64,000 nucleotides of DNA. Origin: Macrostomum hystrix. Taxonomy: Eukaryota; Platyhelminthes; Macrostomidae. The position numbers and the translations under genes are program-made. Location of the stretch: contig CATNEN010000033.1 in the NCBI GenBank assembly GCA_950097015.1, positions 3,394,001 through 3,458,000 on the forward strand, written 5' to 3'. The notes below the pieces were generated by a model that saw nothing but the letters and a program-made list of their open reading frames with translations, had not been told where the DNA came from and did not search any database. This document shows positions 35,016 to 45,700 of this stretch, piece after piece (within the stretch, counting starts at the first letter, position 1; the number at the start of each line of letters is the position of its first letter).

Positions 35016-36842
35016 ATGGCCGAAGCCCCGTTCAATGATCAACCACTGCGATGCACGGTGTGCAACCGGATGGCATCACAGCACAGCATGCGGAGCCTGC
35101 GATGCGGCCACTCAGCCTGTCGTCAGTGCGTTTCGATAGACCGCCACCCCATCTGCCTCGACTGCATCGGGTCGTCTGCCAGCGGAAATGAGACTAGGCC
35201 GCAGTCGTTCGCCGAAGTTAACCTGGAGATGAGCTTCCACCTACGCTCGTGCGAGGAGCAGGTTGACCAATGCGATTACCGAGGCAATACCCAGCGGTGC
35301 CACCACTGCAACCTGAATCTGTGCCCGGAGCATCAGGAAAAGCACAAGGAATTAACGCTGCAGAGTGGTGAAGCCGATGCCAGAACTCTGCAGGACATCA
35401 AGCGACGCGCTGAGCAGCAAATGGTCAGCAGCCAGGCTTCTGACGAGCAGTTTGCTGCGTTCAAGGAGCGCGCCGATGCGGTCCTTGGCCCGCTGTTGCT
35501 GGCTGCAGAAAATATTAAGGCACAAATCACAAAGCCGATTAAAGGATATATAAGCCACCTCGAGCAGCACTGCCAGCAGAGAGAGAAGGCTCTGGGCGAG
35601 ACAGACAGAACGCTGGAGCAGCTGAGGGACGCGTTGAGCAGGCGCGATCACGACAGTGTGCTGAACGCTCAGCGCACTTTCCAGTACATGCAGATTGCTG
35701 GGGCTTATCGACCAATTCAGCAGGAATGCTTGCCAAAGTTCAAAAACACCTTGGATACCGGTGTTCTCAACAACCTTATTACAGACATGGAGTCGGCTCT
35801 TAGAGACCTAAAAGATTTCCAGAAAGCAAACCAAGTTGCAAACAGCCAACAAGCAGCATCTGCACAAGCTGCTCCGGAATCCACAGCATCCCCAGTCACT
35901 CCAGTTCCAGCTCCAAGACAACCACCAGGATCAAGAACAGCATCGGGGTCGGTGCTGAATCGCAGCAGCTGCGCGTACGTTACCCTCTGCCAGTCAGCAA
36001 GCACGAATACTCGTGTGGAAAGGTCTAGCTTTGTCACCGCCGAAAAACCGCTCGACATTGACTGCTACAATGTGCCTGGCGAACCTGTCACTTTCTTTGT
36101 CATTGAAGGTGCTGGAAGTACAAAGACGTCGGTGCGAATGTACAGCGGGCCCAGAATGGAAGGCAGAACTATGCCTGTACAATTTCATCGCGCGGGCATC
36201 TTGATGGACAGTTTTCAGCCGCGCCGGTTGGCCATCGTCTCAGCCAAGAAGCTCGTTGCTATGACGGACTCACAGAGCGACCGGTATAACCGCCACATCT
36301 TCGTCTGCGATTTTAGCGGCCAAGCCCAGCAGAAAGTCTACCGGATTGAAGATGCGAAACGACTCGGCGGCATCCACGCCGATGACAGCCGAATCTTCGT
36401 CTGCGATACAGACGGCAGCGCCGTGTTCATTGTCGACCACAGATCCAACTCGGAGCACCACAGGCGCATCAACTGCGGCAGCCCGAGTCCTTTGTCGCTA
36501 TCTTCCTGGGCCCAGTGGCTGCTGGTTGTGTTTTCCGACAGAGTCAACTTCTACTGCCTCGACACAATGCAACCGGCCCACACCATCATGACGACCGGCC
36601 AGGAGTGTAGGGACATTGCGCACCTGCCCGGCGGCAATTTCCTTGTCAGCAAGCAGGAATCCATTGTACTGCACTCTGTAGACACCAGCGAGCTGTTGAA
36701 GGTCGAGGCCGCAGAGCCAGCGGACCCGAACCGACCCGATCTACTAGGGATGTGCGCCACGCAGGCAGACAGTGACAGGATCAGTGTGTACCTGTGCGAC
36801 CGGCAGAGGTGCCAAGTGAAGATTATCAGAATTGCCTTCTGA
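35016..36842 (+). CDS. RING/B-box/coiled-coil protein (TRIM-like E3 ligase)
   Basis: 608 residues from MAEAPFNDQPLRCTVCNRMA. The frame stays open upstream to 34881, but that 45-residue extension is AT-rich and unlike the rest. Residues 13-54 form a full C3HC4 RING: CTVC, 13 residues, CGHSACRQC, 7 residues, CLDC. A B-box-like Cys/His cluster follows (CDYRGNTQRCHHCNLNLCPE, HQEKH). Then comes a long helical, probably coiled-coil part (about 135-300), a Ser/Pro/Ala linker (VTPVPAPRQPPGSRT), and a C-terminal half with repeated beta-strand pattern (HIFVCDFSG, RIFVCDTDGSAVFIV, ISVYLCDRQRCQVKIIRIAF) like an NHL or other beta-propeller. Expected role: ubiquitin ligase; the substrate is unknown. Intronless. 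Confidence 0.85.
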   Translation: MAEAPFNDQPLRCTVCNRMASQHSMRSLRCGHSACRQCVSIDRHPICLDCIGSSASGNETRPQSFAEVNLEMSFHLRSCEEQVDQCDYRGNTQRCHHCNLNLCPEHQEKHKELTLQSGEADARTLQDIKRRAEQQMVSSQASDEQFAAFKERADAVLGPLLLAAENIKAQITKPIKGYISHLEQHCQQREKALGETDRTLEQLRDALSRRDHDSVLNAQRTFQYMQIAGAYRPIQQECLPKFKNTLDTGVLNNLITDMESALRDLKDFQKANQVANSQQAASAQAAPESTASPVTPVPAPRQPPGSRTASGSVLNRSSCAYVTLCQSASTNTRVERSSFVTAEKPLDIDCYNVPGEPVTFFVIEGAGSTKTSVRMYSGPRMEGRTMPVQFHRAGILMDSFQPRRLAIVSAKKLVAMTDSQSDRYNRHIFVCDFSGQAQQKVYRIEDAKRLGGIHADDSRIFVCDTDGSAVFIVDHRSNSEHHRRINCGSPSPLSLSSWAQWLLVVFSDRVNFYCLDTMQPAHTIMTTGQECRDIAHLPGGNFLVSKQESIVLHSVDTSELLKVEAAEPADPNRPDLLGMCATQADSDRISVYLCDRQRCQVKIIRIAF

Positions 36843-37508
36843 GGCTAACAAGGACCATTGAACTTTTAGGCCGTCATACATTTTTAGGACCTCTAAAGAG
36901 TATGAACAGTGCTTGCTTCTGGAAATTATTTAACGTTTTTAACTCATATTGGATCATATCTTCGCCCATTCGTGACTATTGTTCGCATCCGATCAAAGAA
37001 ATGTTTGACTGATAATTGACCGTACTTTAATTAATTAGAATAATTAATTTGTTAGTCGAATCATCGATCCCATTTTGTTATATCACGAACAACTCGTCAT
37101 TAGTACTCGTACTAGTAAATTTAGGCTTTGTAGTACTTTTTCTTTCGCGCATCTCGTCCTATTATTTTAGTTTCTTTTGTTTTTTAACACCATGGATAAA
37201 GGAATACTATTTCTCCATCCGTGTTTAACACCCATGGATTACTAAAGCCCGGAGTAGTAAGATGTAATCTCATTAAGGTACCTCAATAAGAGCGCCGATG
37301 CCATATATATGCGGAACATGACCTTTTTATGCCTTTTTAATGCCTATATAGTCCATGGTGCGGTTCAAGCCATAGAAAAGAGAATAAGAACGACGACGAC
37401 AAGGACGCCTTAAAGAGAAAAAGTAAAGACGTAAAAAGATGACGCGACGCAGCGCGAGCTCACTGATCGCCACGAACAAGATGAAGAAGAGGAAGAGGCA
37501 ACATGATA

Positions 37509-37571
37509 AGCAAGGACTTCTAGATATAGCATCTGTATTTGACATTAGATGCTAGCATAGAAGTCCTTGCT
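37509..37571. repeat. 63-nt inverted repeat (hairpin)
   Basis: Left arm 37509-37534 and right arm 37547-37571 pair as 14 bp, a small internal loop (4/3 nt) and 8 bp, around a 12-nt loop. The size and the slightly imperfect stem are like a microRNA precursor, but no known mature sequence is recognised. It could also be a relic of a foldback element. Confidence 0.6.
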
Positions 37572-37690
37572 ACGAAAAAAACGTGCGTTAAGCAGCTCCT
37601 CCCAGAGGCTGCACGTTTTCGACTTGAAGGACATAATTTGCCACGTCCCTTTGCTGATTCCTACGAGCTACTTCCCCATGGGTATCTATT

Positions 37691-37710
37691 TATAGCATAT
37701 ATATGCTATA
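37691..37710. repeat. Perfect 20-bp palindrome
   Basis: TATAGCATATATATGCTATA equals its own reverse complement. It lies 160 bp before the 14-3-3 start codon. Confidence 0.8.
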
Positions 37711-37871
37711 CTATGTCCATGCTTTCCCCCTTCCCCTGATTTCTTCACTTGTCTGAAGTCTAGGGCCCGAACCGCCTTAGCAATATCATCGAAATCATGC
37801 ACTGTTTGCATCTAACGTAGATCCGTAGGGGTGAACATTTTTTCTAATTCTGCTGAGCGCATTCTGCCAAG

Positions 37872-40572
37872 ATGGTTTCAAGAAAGCAGGACTTTATGTC
37901 CAACTTCACCAATTGGCTGGGTTGGACTTCGATCAGCAACAAGCGCGAAGACTTGGTGTTGTTCGCTAAGCTAGCCGAGCAGGCCGAGAGGTATGACGAG
38001 ATGGCGGCTGCCATCAAGATTGTGGCTGAAAGGGGTCAGGAGCTGACCAGAGAGGAGATGAATCTGCTGTCGGTTGCGTACAAGAATCTGGTTGGCAAGC
38101 TGCGCACCGCCTGGCGCGTGGTCACCAGCGCTGAAATCAAGAGAGACGCCAATGAAGCTTCAGAGAGCAAGCAGCTGACAGCCAGGAAGTACAGGCTGCA
38201 CATTGAGAAGCAGCTGTACCTGATCTGCGGCGAAGTGCAGGTATAAGTTGCCAAGTTGAGGCGTGTTCTAATTTCATAGAGCAAGAAAAGAATCTACATT
38301 TTAATTTTCTCAGTTTTCCTATTTACTGACAGCTGAGAGCAAAAAAAACAATTTATTGTATCGATATAATTCATATTATATTCACAGGGTCGGGTAACTT
38401 CACAGGTTTAATTGATGTCACAGTATCAGGTGACATCAGGTGACACTGTTGATGTCACAGTGACATCACAGGGTCAGGTGACGTCACAGGGTCAGGTGAC
38501 GTCACAGGGTCAGGTGACGTCACAGGGTCAGGTGACGTCACAGGGTCAGGTGACGTCACAGGGTCAGGTGACGTCACAGGGTCAGGTGACGTCACAGGGT
38601 CAGGTGACGTCACAGGGTCAGGTGACGTCACAGGGTCAGGTGACGTCACAGGGTCAGGTGACGTCACAGGGTCAGGTGACGTCACAGGGTCGGGTAATCT
38701 AACAGGTTTAATTTATGTCACAGGGTCAGGTGACGTCACAGGGTAACCGTTGTAAATTGCAACGCAGAACCTACTAGCCGACCACCTGTTAAAGAATGTC
38801 GCAAGCGTTGAAGCCATGGTGTTCTACTACAAGATGAAGGGTGACTACTATCGCTACCTGGCGGAGGTGACCATCAGTGATGAGCGCAAAACAGCTATAG
38901 AGAACTCCGAACTGGCCTACGAGGTGGCCAAGAAGCTGGCGGACGAGAAGCTGGAGCCCAGCCATCCCGTGCGGCTAGGACTGGCTCTCAATTACTCGGT
39001 GTTCCTGTTCGAAATCAAGTCCGACTCGATGGCTGCGGGCGAGTTGGCAAAGAAGGTAGGGGGCACCTCCAGTGCTTGTGAAATTTTGACACCTCTCACC
39101 TGTGCCATTCACTCATAGCCCTCTGATAGCTTTTTTCTAGAGGAAAAATTAATAACTTAGCGATTCTATTTAATGAAGGCATTCGACTTGGCGTTACCAG
39201 CGCTGGACCTGCTACAAGAGGACACCTACAAGGATTCCAGCCTCATCATGCAGCTGCTCCGAGACAACCTCACAGTGAGCTGTCATTTTAAGCATCTTTG
39301 TTTGCCAGTTAGTTTCAGATCCTAATTTCTTCCCATCGTACACCCTATACCACAAGGGGGCGAGTGGGTCAGCGGCTAAAGTCGCTACCTCGCACTCCAA
39401 AGGACGCTAGTTCAATTCACCCTTCAAGTCACGATTAATTTCGGGACTTGTTGGGGGGTTTGGACAGTAGCGACCGGCGGAGGTGCACCATATTTCGTGC
39501 AATCAAAGCTTGAAATAATAGCTTCGCTCCTACCTTCTGTGTGCCTGTTCTGCGTTGTGTGAGTTGTGTGCGTTGGCGCTGGGGCGTGAGACCTTGCGGG
39601 GGTGGCTGGAGGGCGGGTGTACACCGCCGCGCGCTTTCTGGACTTCCGTCAGCGCGATTGGATAAGTGTACACTCATCACCCGGCCCCCCTGAGAACTGA
39701 TTTCTTATCAGCCTTTCGCCCCGGCTTGGTCTGCTATGTGCATGTGGGGCTGGGGTGGGGGACACTGCTGCCTATTCTGGGTGCCTCCTGCCCTCCCCGG
39801 CTGGTCTGTGCTGCTGTGTGTGGTACCTGCTCAGGGGAGGCGGCGCGATGGGCGCAAAAGCGCCTAGTTCGCCGGTCTGGGGGCGTGCCGCTCCGTCGCT
39901 TGTGCGACAAGTGCCCCGGGCCCCCCTGCAAATAGATAGAGACACCCTATACCCCAATCTGTTCCCATTCCACATACCAATCTGTTCCCATCGCAGATCC
40001 CAATCTGTTCCCACCCCAGATCCCAATCTCATCCTATCCCAGATCCCAATCTTTTCCCATCCACCATCCCAGATCCCAATCTGTTTCATCCCCGATCCCA
40101 ATCTGTTTCATCCCCGATCCCAATCTCTTCCTATCCCAGATTTGAGTCTGCTCCATCCCAGATCCCAATCTGTTCACATCCAATATCCCAATCTCTTCCT
40201 ATCCCAGATTTGAGTCTGCTCCATCCCAGATCCCAATCTGTTCACATCCAATATCCCAATCTCTTCCTATCCCAGATTTGAGTCTGCTCCATCCCAGATC
40301 CCAATCTGTTCGCATCCAATGTCCCAATCTGTTCCCATCCACCATCCCAGATTCCAATCTGTTCCCATCCACAATCCCAGATCCCAATCTGTTCCCATCC
40401 ACCATCCCAGATCCCAATCTGTTCCCATCCACCATCCCAGATCCCAATCTGTTCCCATCCACCATTCCAGATCCCAAATTCCCTAAATCGTTCCCCAGCC
40501 CACCTGCATTGTTGAATTCTCACTCCGAAATTGCAGCTGTGGACTACAGAGAAGTGCTTCTGTAATGATTAG
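37872..40572 (+). CDS. Divergent 14-3-3 protein
   Basis: Exons 37872-38240, 38768-39055, 39179-39274 and 40537-40572, all phase 0; 262 residues. 14-3-3 dimers bind phosphoserine/threonine ligands in the cytosol. Family segments: [80 protein letters not shown]. The phosphate-binding residues Lys49, Arg56, Arg127 and Tyr128 (zeta numbering) are all kept. Odd: a 23-residue N-terminal extension ([20 protein letters not shown]), the usual ARRSSW changed to KLRTAW (loss of the regulatory Ser58), and a tail cut to TEKCFCND with two Cys in place of the long acidic tail. Intron 1 carries a CRE array. The last intron carries a SINE and a 30-bp-scale array. Confidence 0.93.
38452..38745. repeat. 18-bp array with 12 tandem CRE sites (13 in total)
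   Basis: The unit CAGGTGACGTCACAGGGT repeats from about 38460 to 38695. TGACGTCA occurs at 38479 and every 18 bp to 38677 (12 sites), plus one at 38731. Each unit also carries the E-box CAGGTG. A degenerate leading copy has TGACATCA. It lies in the first intron of the 14-3-3 gene, 240 bp after the donor. Confidence 0.95.
39352..39941 (+). mobile_element. 590-bp SINE-like retroposon (family C) with 12-bp target duplication
   Basis: ACACCCTATACC stands at 39340-39351 and again at 39942-39953. The inserted part begins with a tRNA-like head (GAGTGGGTCAGCGG as A box, AGTTCAATTCA as B box near 39410), continues with GC-rich sequence and ends with AAATAGATAGAG. It has no coding capacity and lies in the last intron of the 14-3-3 gene. 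It differs from SINE families A and B. Confidence 0.82.
39955..40490. repeat. Array of CCCAGATCCCAATCTGTTCC units
   Basis: About 20 to 30-bp units with CCCATCCACCAT or CATCCCAGATCCCAATCTG. It begins directly beside the 3' target duplication of the SINE and runs to 50 bp before the last 14-3-3 exon. Confidence 0.85.
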
Positions 40573-42723
40573 ATTTGATGTAGCCGGCGCGATAGTCTCA
40601 AGTGGCCACGAGCAAAGCTCAGAGCGAAGTGCAGCTCCGAATTCGTGCTTCTTTGTGTCCAGTTAAGCCAATCAAAAAGCTCTGCTAAGTTTTATTTTTG
40701 CGATTTCGTCGAAAATGACGAAATGTATTTTTTTTACTCAGTGTTATATATATTTCAAGTGTACCTCGATGAAATAGACTAATTTACTTCACATGACAGT
40801 TATCTGAATGAATGCTCTATGAATTAAAGGAAATGTTCGTTTTTGTGCTACTTTTGTTTTGACAAATCAGGGCAACTCTTATTTTCGGAAGAACCAGTGT
40901 TGGCAAATCAAAGTCCGTTTTTCTCCTCTAACGAGAGCTTCGTTAGCCACATAATTTAAGGTAATTTAATCTCTCATAAATTAAACCTATTAAATAGAAT
41001 CTCATTTCACTCTGATCAATGAGTACTTTAATGCCTAACCAATGAAAGCTATTTAACACCTGACCAATGAGTGCCAATTATTTAACACGCTCTTATCTGA
41101 CCTATGAGAGCCATTCCATCACCGACCAATGAGTGCCATTTGTTTAACACGCTCGTATCTGACCAATGAGAGCCATTCCATCTCTGACCAATGAGAGCCA
41201 TTCCATCTCTGACCAATGAGAGCCATTCCATCTCTGACCAATGAGGGCAATTTGGACCAATGAAGCGAGTAGCACATTTGAAAGAAGTAAATAACTTAAA
41301 GACAAGACAGCCTTAAATTAAGTGTTTCTCGGCAGTAAAAGTCGACCAGAAGAAAGATTTGGTACTCAAATGAATTTAGCCTTCACGTTAATATTGGTTT
41401 AATGGGTCACTTGATCGCCAGAGAAATAGAGAGACAGAGAAAAAGCGCGCGGACTGACCTAAAAAAACAGCGAAGACGAACAAAAATTGCCGGAGAGAAA
41501 CAACGAGAAGATCGCGGCTGCTGAGGGAGGAGAACACCTTGGCTTTGCAAATGGAGGAACAGCCGGTCAAGCGCGTGCCCCGATAAATCTTCTCTCTCAT
41601 TTGGTAGGCGAGTGAATAAGCCCCTATAATCATAGCCCCACCACATAGATGGATCAGCATCACAATATTAGGCGGCCCAGGCTGCGGGGCAAGCGACTTT
41701 GAACTTCGGTACAACAGCAACAAGTAAAAGTGCACGGCACGGGCTGGGAGGCGGGGGCAGTTTTGTTCGCCAGGATGAAGCGGAACACGGCCTCACTAAG
41801 GTGGCTTATGTACAGACAGAACACTGAGGTCAGTGCGGCGGAGTCAGTCAACGCGGACAGCCAGCAGAGCTGACAGTCGGCTCAAAAGTCAATCGGAACA
41901 AAAAATTGAGAGAAAAAGCTTCGGGACGAGGGTCAAAAACAAAAAAACAGACAAGAAACCTGTCAGAAAGCAACAAAAAGGAAATACGCCGCTCCGCTAA
42001 AAAAACTGTCGATCAACCTGTGCGAGTTTTCCCATTATTTTAATAATTCCCAAAAGGGGGAAAACAGGATTCGAACCTTCGACTGCGGCGTAGCAAAGAA
42101 ACAGACAAATTTGGATCCTAAAGAACACAATTTGAAGAGCAAGATCAGAGCAGGAAAAAACAAATGTTACAAAAAGCACACGGGCCAACAGCAACAGGGA
42201 GGCCTGAGTGACTGAGAGACAGGAGGAAGAAAAGCCGGAGGTGGAAGCAAAATAAAAAATCAAACTGGACTAGAGGGCCGGAGAGCTCGCAGATTCACGG
42301 GGCCAGGCAGAAAGGGGGCAGCGGCGCCAGCGTTCAATGAAAAAGACAAAACGCCGACTCGCGCGGAGAAGCAAGCGGAATGAGAGAGCTCAGGCAAGCT
42401 AGAAGAAACCAGACAGGGAAGGAAGAGAGTCACAAAAGAGGACGTCAAAGTTGACATGTGTCACAGGACAGGGAGAAAAAGTCAAAAAGCAAAACAAAAA
42501 AGCCAATGGGGCACTCGGCGGAATTCCGGCTCGAGTTTTGTTCAACATGTGGGCTGTGCGCGCCTGGGCCAAGGGGCGGCAAAGAATTAGAAAGCAAGCC
42601 ACAACAGCAAAAAAACTGCTAGAAAGCTTCACAACCGGCTGCGCGCATCTCCGCCTTCTAGAAGCTTAAAAGCTACAAAAACAACTTTTTCTGCTGCAGA
42701 ACAGTTTGCTTAGCTGACAGCGG
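40573..42723. other. Convergent 3' region of 14-3-3 and RBMS genes
   Basis: Contains a 25-bp-scale array at 41030-41265 (GACCAATGAGAGCCATTCCA). From about 41400 to 42660 the plus strand is strongly purine-rich, that is, pyrimidine-rich in the RBMS direction, which could be its 3' UTR. No coding exon seen. Confidence 0.5.
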
Positions 42724-45700
42724 TCACTGCTGATCCACAGCCAGGCCCAGGTGCTGGTAGGCGGCGCTGGGATCGATGCTGGCATAGTAGAACTGCGGGT
42801 GCGGCGCCTCTCCGTACAGCTGTGGCGGCGGCTGCGGCTGCTGCTGCTGCGGATTCGGCAGCATCTGCGGATGCCCGGCACCAGCGAACATGGCGTAGGC
42901 TGACGACGGGTCGTAGCCGATCCACGAGCCGCGCTGTGTAGGCGGGAGAGGCGGTGGGAAAGCCTACTCAACACTGAGCTGCTGTGCCTACTCAACACTG
43001 AGCTGGTGTGCCTACTTAACACTGAGCTGGTGTGCCTACTCAACACTGAGCTGGTGTGCCTACTCAACACTGAGCTGGTGTGCCTACTCAACACTGAGCT
43101 GGTGTGCCTACTCAACACTGAGCTGGTGTGCCTACTCAACACTGAGCTGCTGTGCCTACTCAACACTGAGCTGGTGTGCCTACTTAACACTGAGCTGCTG
43201 TGCCTACTCAACACTGAGCTGGTGTGCCTACTCAACACTGAGCTGGTGTGCCTACTCAACACTGAGCTGCTGTGCCTACTCAACACTGAGCTGGTGTGCC
43301 TACTCAACACTGAGCTGCTGTGCCTACTCAACACTGAGCTGCTGTGCCTACTCAACACTGAGCTGCTGTGCCTACTCAACACTGAGCTGGTGTGCCTACT
43401 CAACACTGAGCTGCTGTGCCTACTTAACACTGAGCTGGTGTGCCTACTCAACACTGAGCTGGTGTGCCTACTCAACACTGAGCTGCTGTGCCTACTCAAG
43501 CTTGAGTCTCACCTGGAACATGGAAGCTTGGGGAGCCCCTGCGGCAGCCGCTGTCATCTGCTGCGGCTGCGGCGCTGCGGCGTACATGTAGCCTCCCTGC
43601 TGGGCGACGGCAGAGCCCGCAGGCGGCCGACTGTAGGCAGCAGCAGCGGCAGCGGCGGCCGCAGCCAAAGAAGAGGCCGGCGTGGCTGCAGCCATGGCGG
43701 AGACTGGCACCTGATGATGAGGCTGGTGGTGGCTGTAGATGGAGCCGGCCTGCAGCAGCTGGGCGCCCGGCGGGTAGGCGAGGCCGCCTGCGGTCGGCGC
43801 TCCCCTTCCCGGGTAGGCGGCGGCAGCGGCGGCTGCCGCGGCTGCTGCGGCCGCCGCGGCGTTGCCCTGCTGGAGGAGGCCAAGTTGAAGCTGGCCGGCA
43901 CCGACAAGGCCACCCCCGGCGGCAGCAGCGGCGGCTGCGGCGGCGGCTGCGGCGGCAGCTGCTGCGCTAGTTGGCGTAGCTCCGGCAACATTGCCGCCGC
44001 CACCGCCGCCGTGCTGCATGGAGTGACCGGCGTGCACTCCAACTACGCTGCCGCTAGTAGCAGCCACGGCGGCTGCGGCTGCGGCAGCTGCGGCCGCTCG
44101 CTGCTTCTTTCTCTGGTTGGTCTTGTCGGCCAGTTTGGCCTCGAGCGGTCGGGGACAGCCGTACTTCTGACCCAAGGAGCTGCCGTTCTTGTTGATGAAG
44201 GCGATGGCGGTTAGCGCATCCTGAGAATGGTTCGTCGGGGATGATTGTCGGGGTTGGTTTTGAAACACGGCTAGGATCTAAGGGTAAGCTAGCTAGGTAT
44301 GTGCCATGTCAAGTCAGGTGGAAGAAGTGGGTCATGGAGCCAAGTCAGATGAAACGGGTCAGAGGTGGGTCATGGAGTCGGGTCGGAGGTGGGTCATGGA
44401 GTCGGGTCAGAAGTTCGTCATGGAGTCGGGTCAGAGGTAAGCCATGGTGTCGGGTCAGAGGTTGGTCATGGAGTCGGGTCAGAGGTAGTCATGGAGTCGG
44501 GTCAGAGGTGGGTCATGGAGTCGGGTCAGAGGTGGGTCATGGAGTCGGGTAAGAGGTGAAACAGGTCCAGAGGTTGGTGATGGAGTCGGCTCAGAGGTGA
44601 AACAGGTCCAGAGGTGGGTCATGGAGTCGGGTCAGAGGTGGGTCATGGAGTCGGGTCAGAGGTGGGTCATGGAGTCGGGTCAGAGGTGGGTCATGGAGTC
44701 GGGTCAGAGGTGGGTCATGGAGTAGGGTCAGAGGTGAAACAGGTCCAGAGGTTGGTGATGGAGTCGGGTCAGAGGTGAAACAGGTCCAGAGGTGGGTCAT
44801 GGAGTCGGGTCAGAGGTGGGTCATGGAGTCGGGTCAGAGGTTGAAACGGGTCCAGAGGTGAAACAGGTCCAGAGGTTGGTGATGGAGTCGGGTCAGAGGT
44901 GAAACAGGTCCAGAGGTGGGTCATGGAGTCGGGTCAGAGGTGGGTCATGGAGTCGGGTCAGAGGTTGAAACGGGTCCAGAGGTGGGTCATGGAGTCGGGT
45001 CAGAGGTGAAACAGATCCAGAGGTGGGTCATGGAGTCGGGTCAGAGGTGAAACAGGTCCAGAGGTGGGTCATGGAGTCGGGTCAGAGGTGAAACAGATCC
45101 AGAGGTGGGTCATGGAGTCGGGTCAGAGGTGAAACAGGTCCAGAGGTGGGTCATGGAGTCGGGTCAGAGGTGAAACAGGTCCAGAGGAGGGTCATGGAGT
45201 CGGGTCAGAGGTGAAACAGGTCCAGAGGTGGGTCATGGAGTCGGGTCAGAGGTGAAACAGGTCCAGAGGTGGGTCATGGAGTCGGGTCAGAGGTGAAACA
45301 GGTCCAGAGGTGGGTCGGGATCATAAAACTAACCTGCTCCTTCTCGAAGCGTATGAAGCCCGCCCCGGTGGCGCTGGTCTGCTGCCGAGTGCCCGGATCA
45401 GTGGCCCGCATAACTCTGCAGGAGACGATGCGGCCAGTGATGGCCTTGGCCAGGTCGTCGGCCAGCACGCGGCTCATCCAGTCCTCATTGCACTCGAGCC
45501 TGGTCGGCAGGTTCTTGATGTAGATGTTGGTTGGGTCCTTCTCGGATTCCTGGACCCGGGTCAGCAGGACGCGCGGAAGGAGCGAATGGAGGAGGTTGGG
45601 GGGCGAGTTGCAATTTGGCCAATTCAAATTGGCGCGAATTAGTGAATGTCGCTAGTTTTATAGACAGTTACTAACGATATAAGCCATCGTTTATATCAGG

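Larger units (their letters stand above)
36843..37871. other. Intergenic between RING gene and 14-3-3, with foldback sequences
   Basis: Contains a stem-loop at 37509-37571 and a perfect 20-bp palindrome at 37691-37710. No coding signal. A near repeat CACCATGGATAAAG and CACCCATGGATTAC occurs at about 37187 and 37229. Confidence 0.55.

Noticed and set aside
42045-42090. tRNA-like 3' half on the minus strand (GGTTCGAATCC)
   Set aside because: Only the B-box arm is seen; no 5' half or SINE body is recognisable.
41388-42632. Several minus-strand frames in the region between 14-3-3 and RBMS
   Set aside because: Short, hydrophobic Phe/Leu/Ser-rich frames produced by a pyrimidine-rich strand; no splice or family support.
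43006-44214. 402-codon plus-strand frame
   Set aside because: It crosses the 24-bp intron array and the antisense of the RBMS poly-Ala exon. The minus-strand exon has splice sites and a family match.
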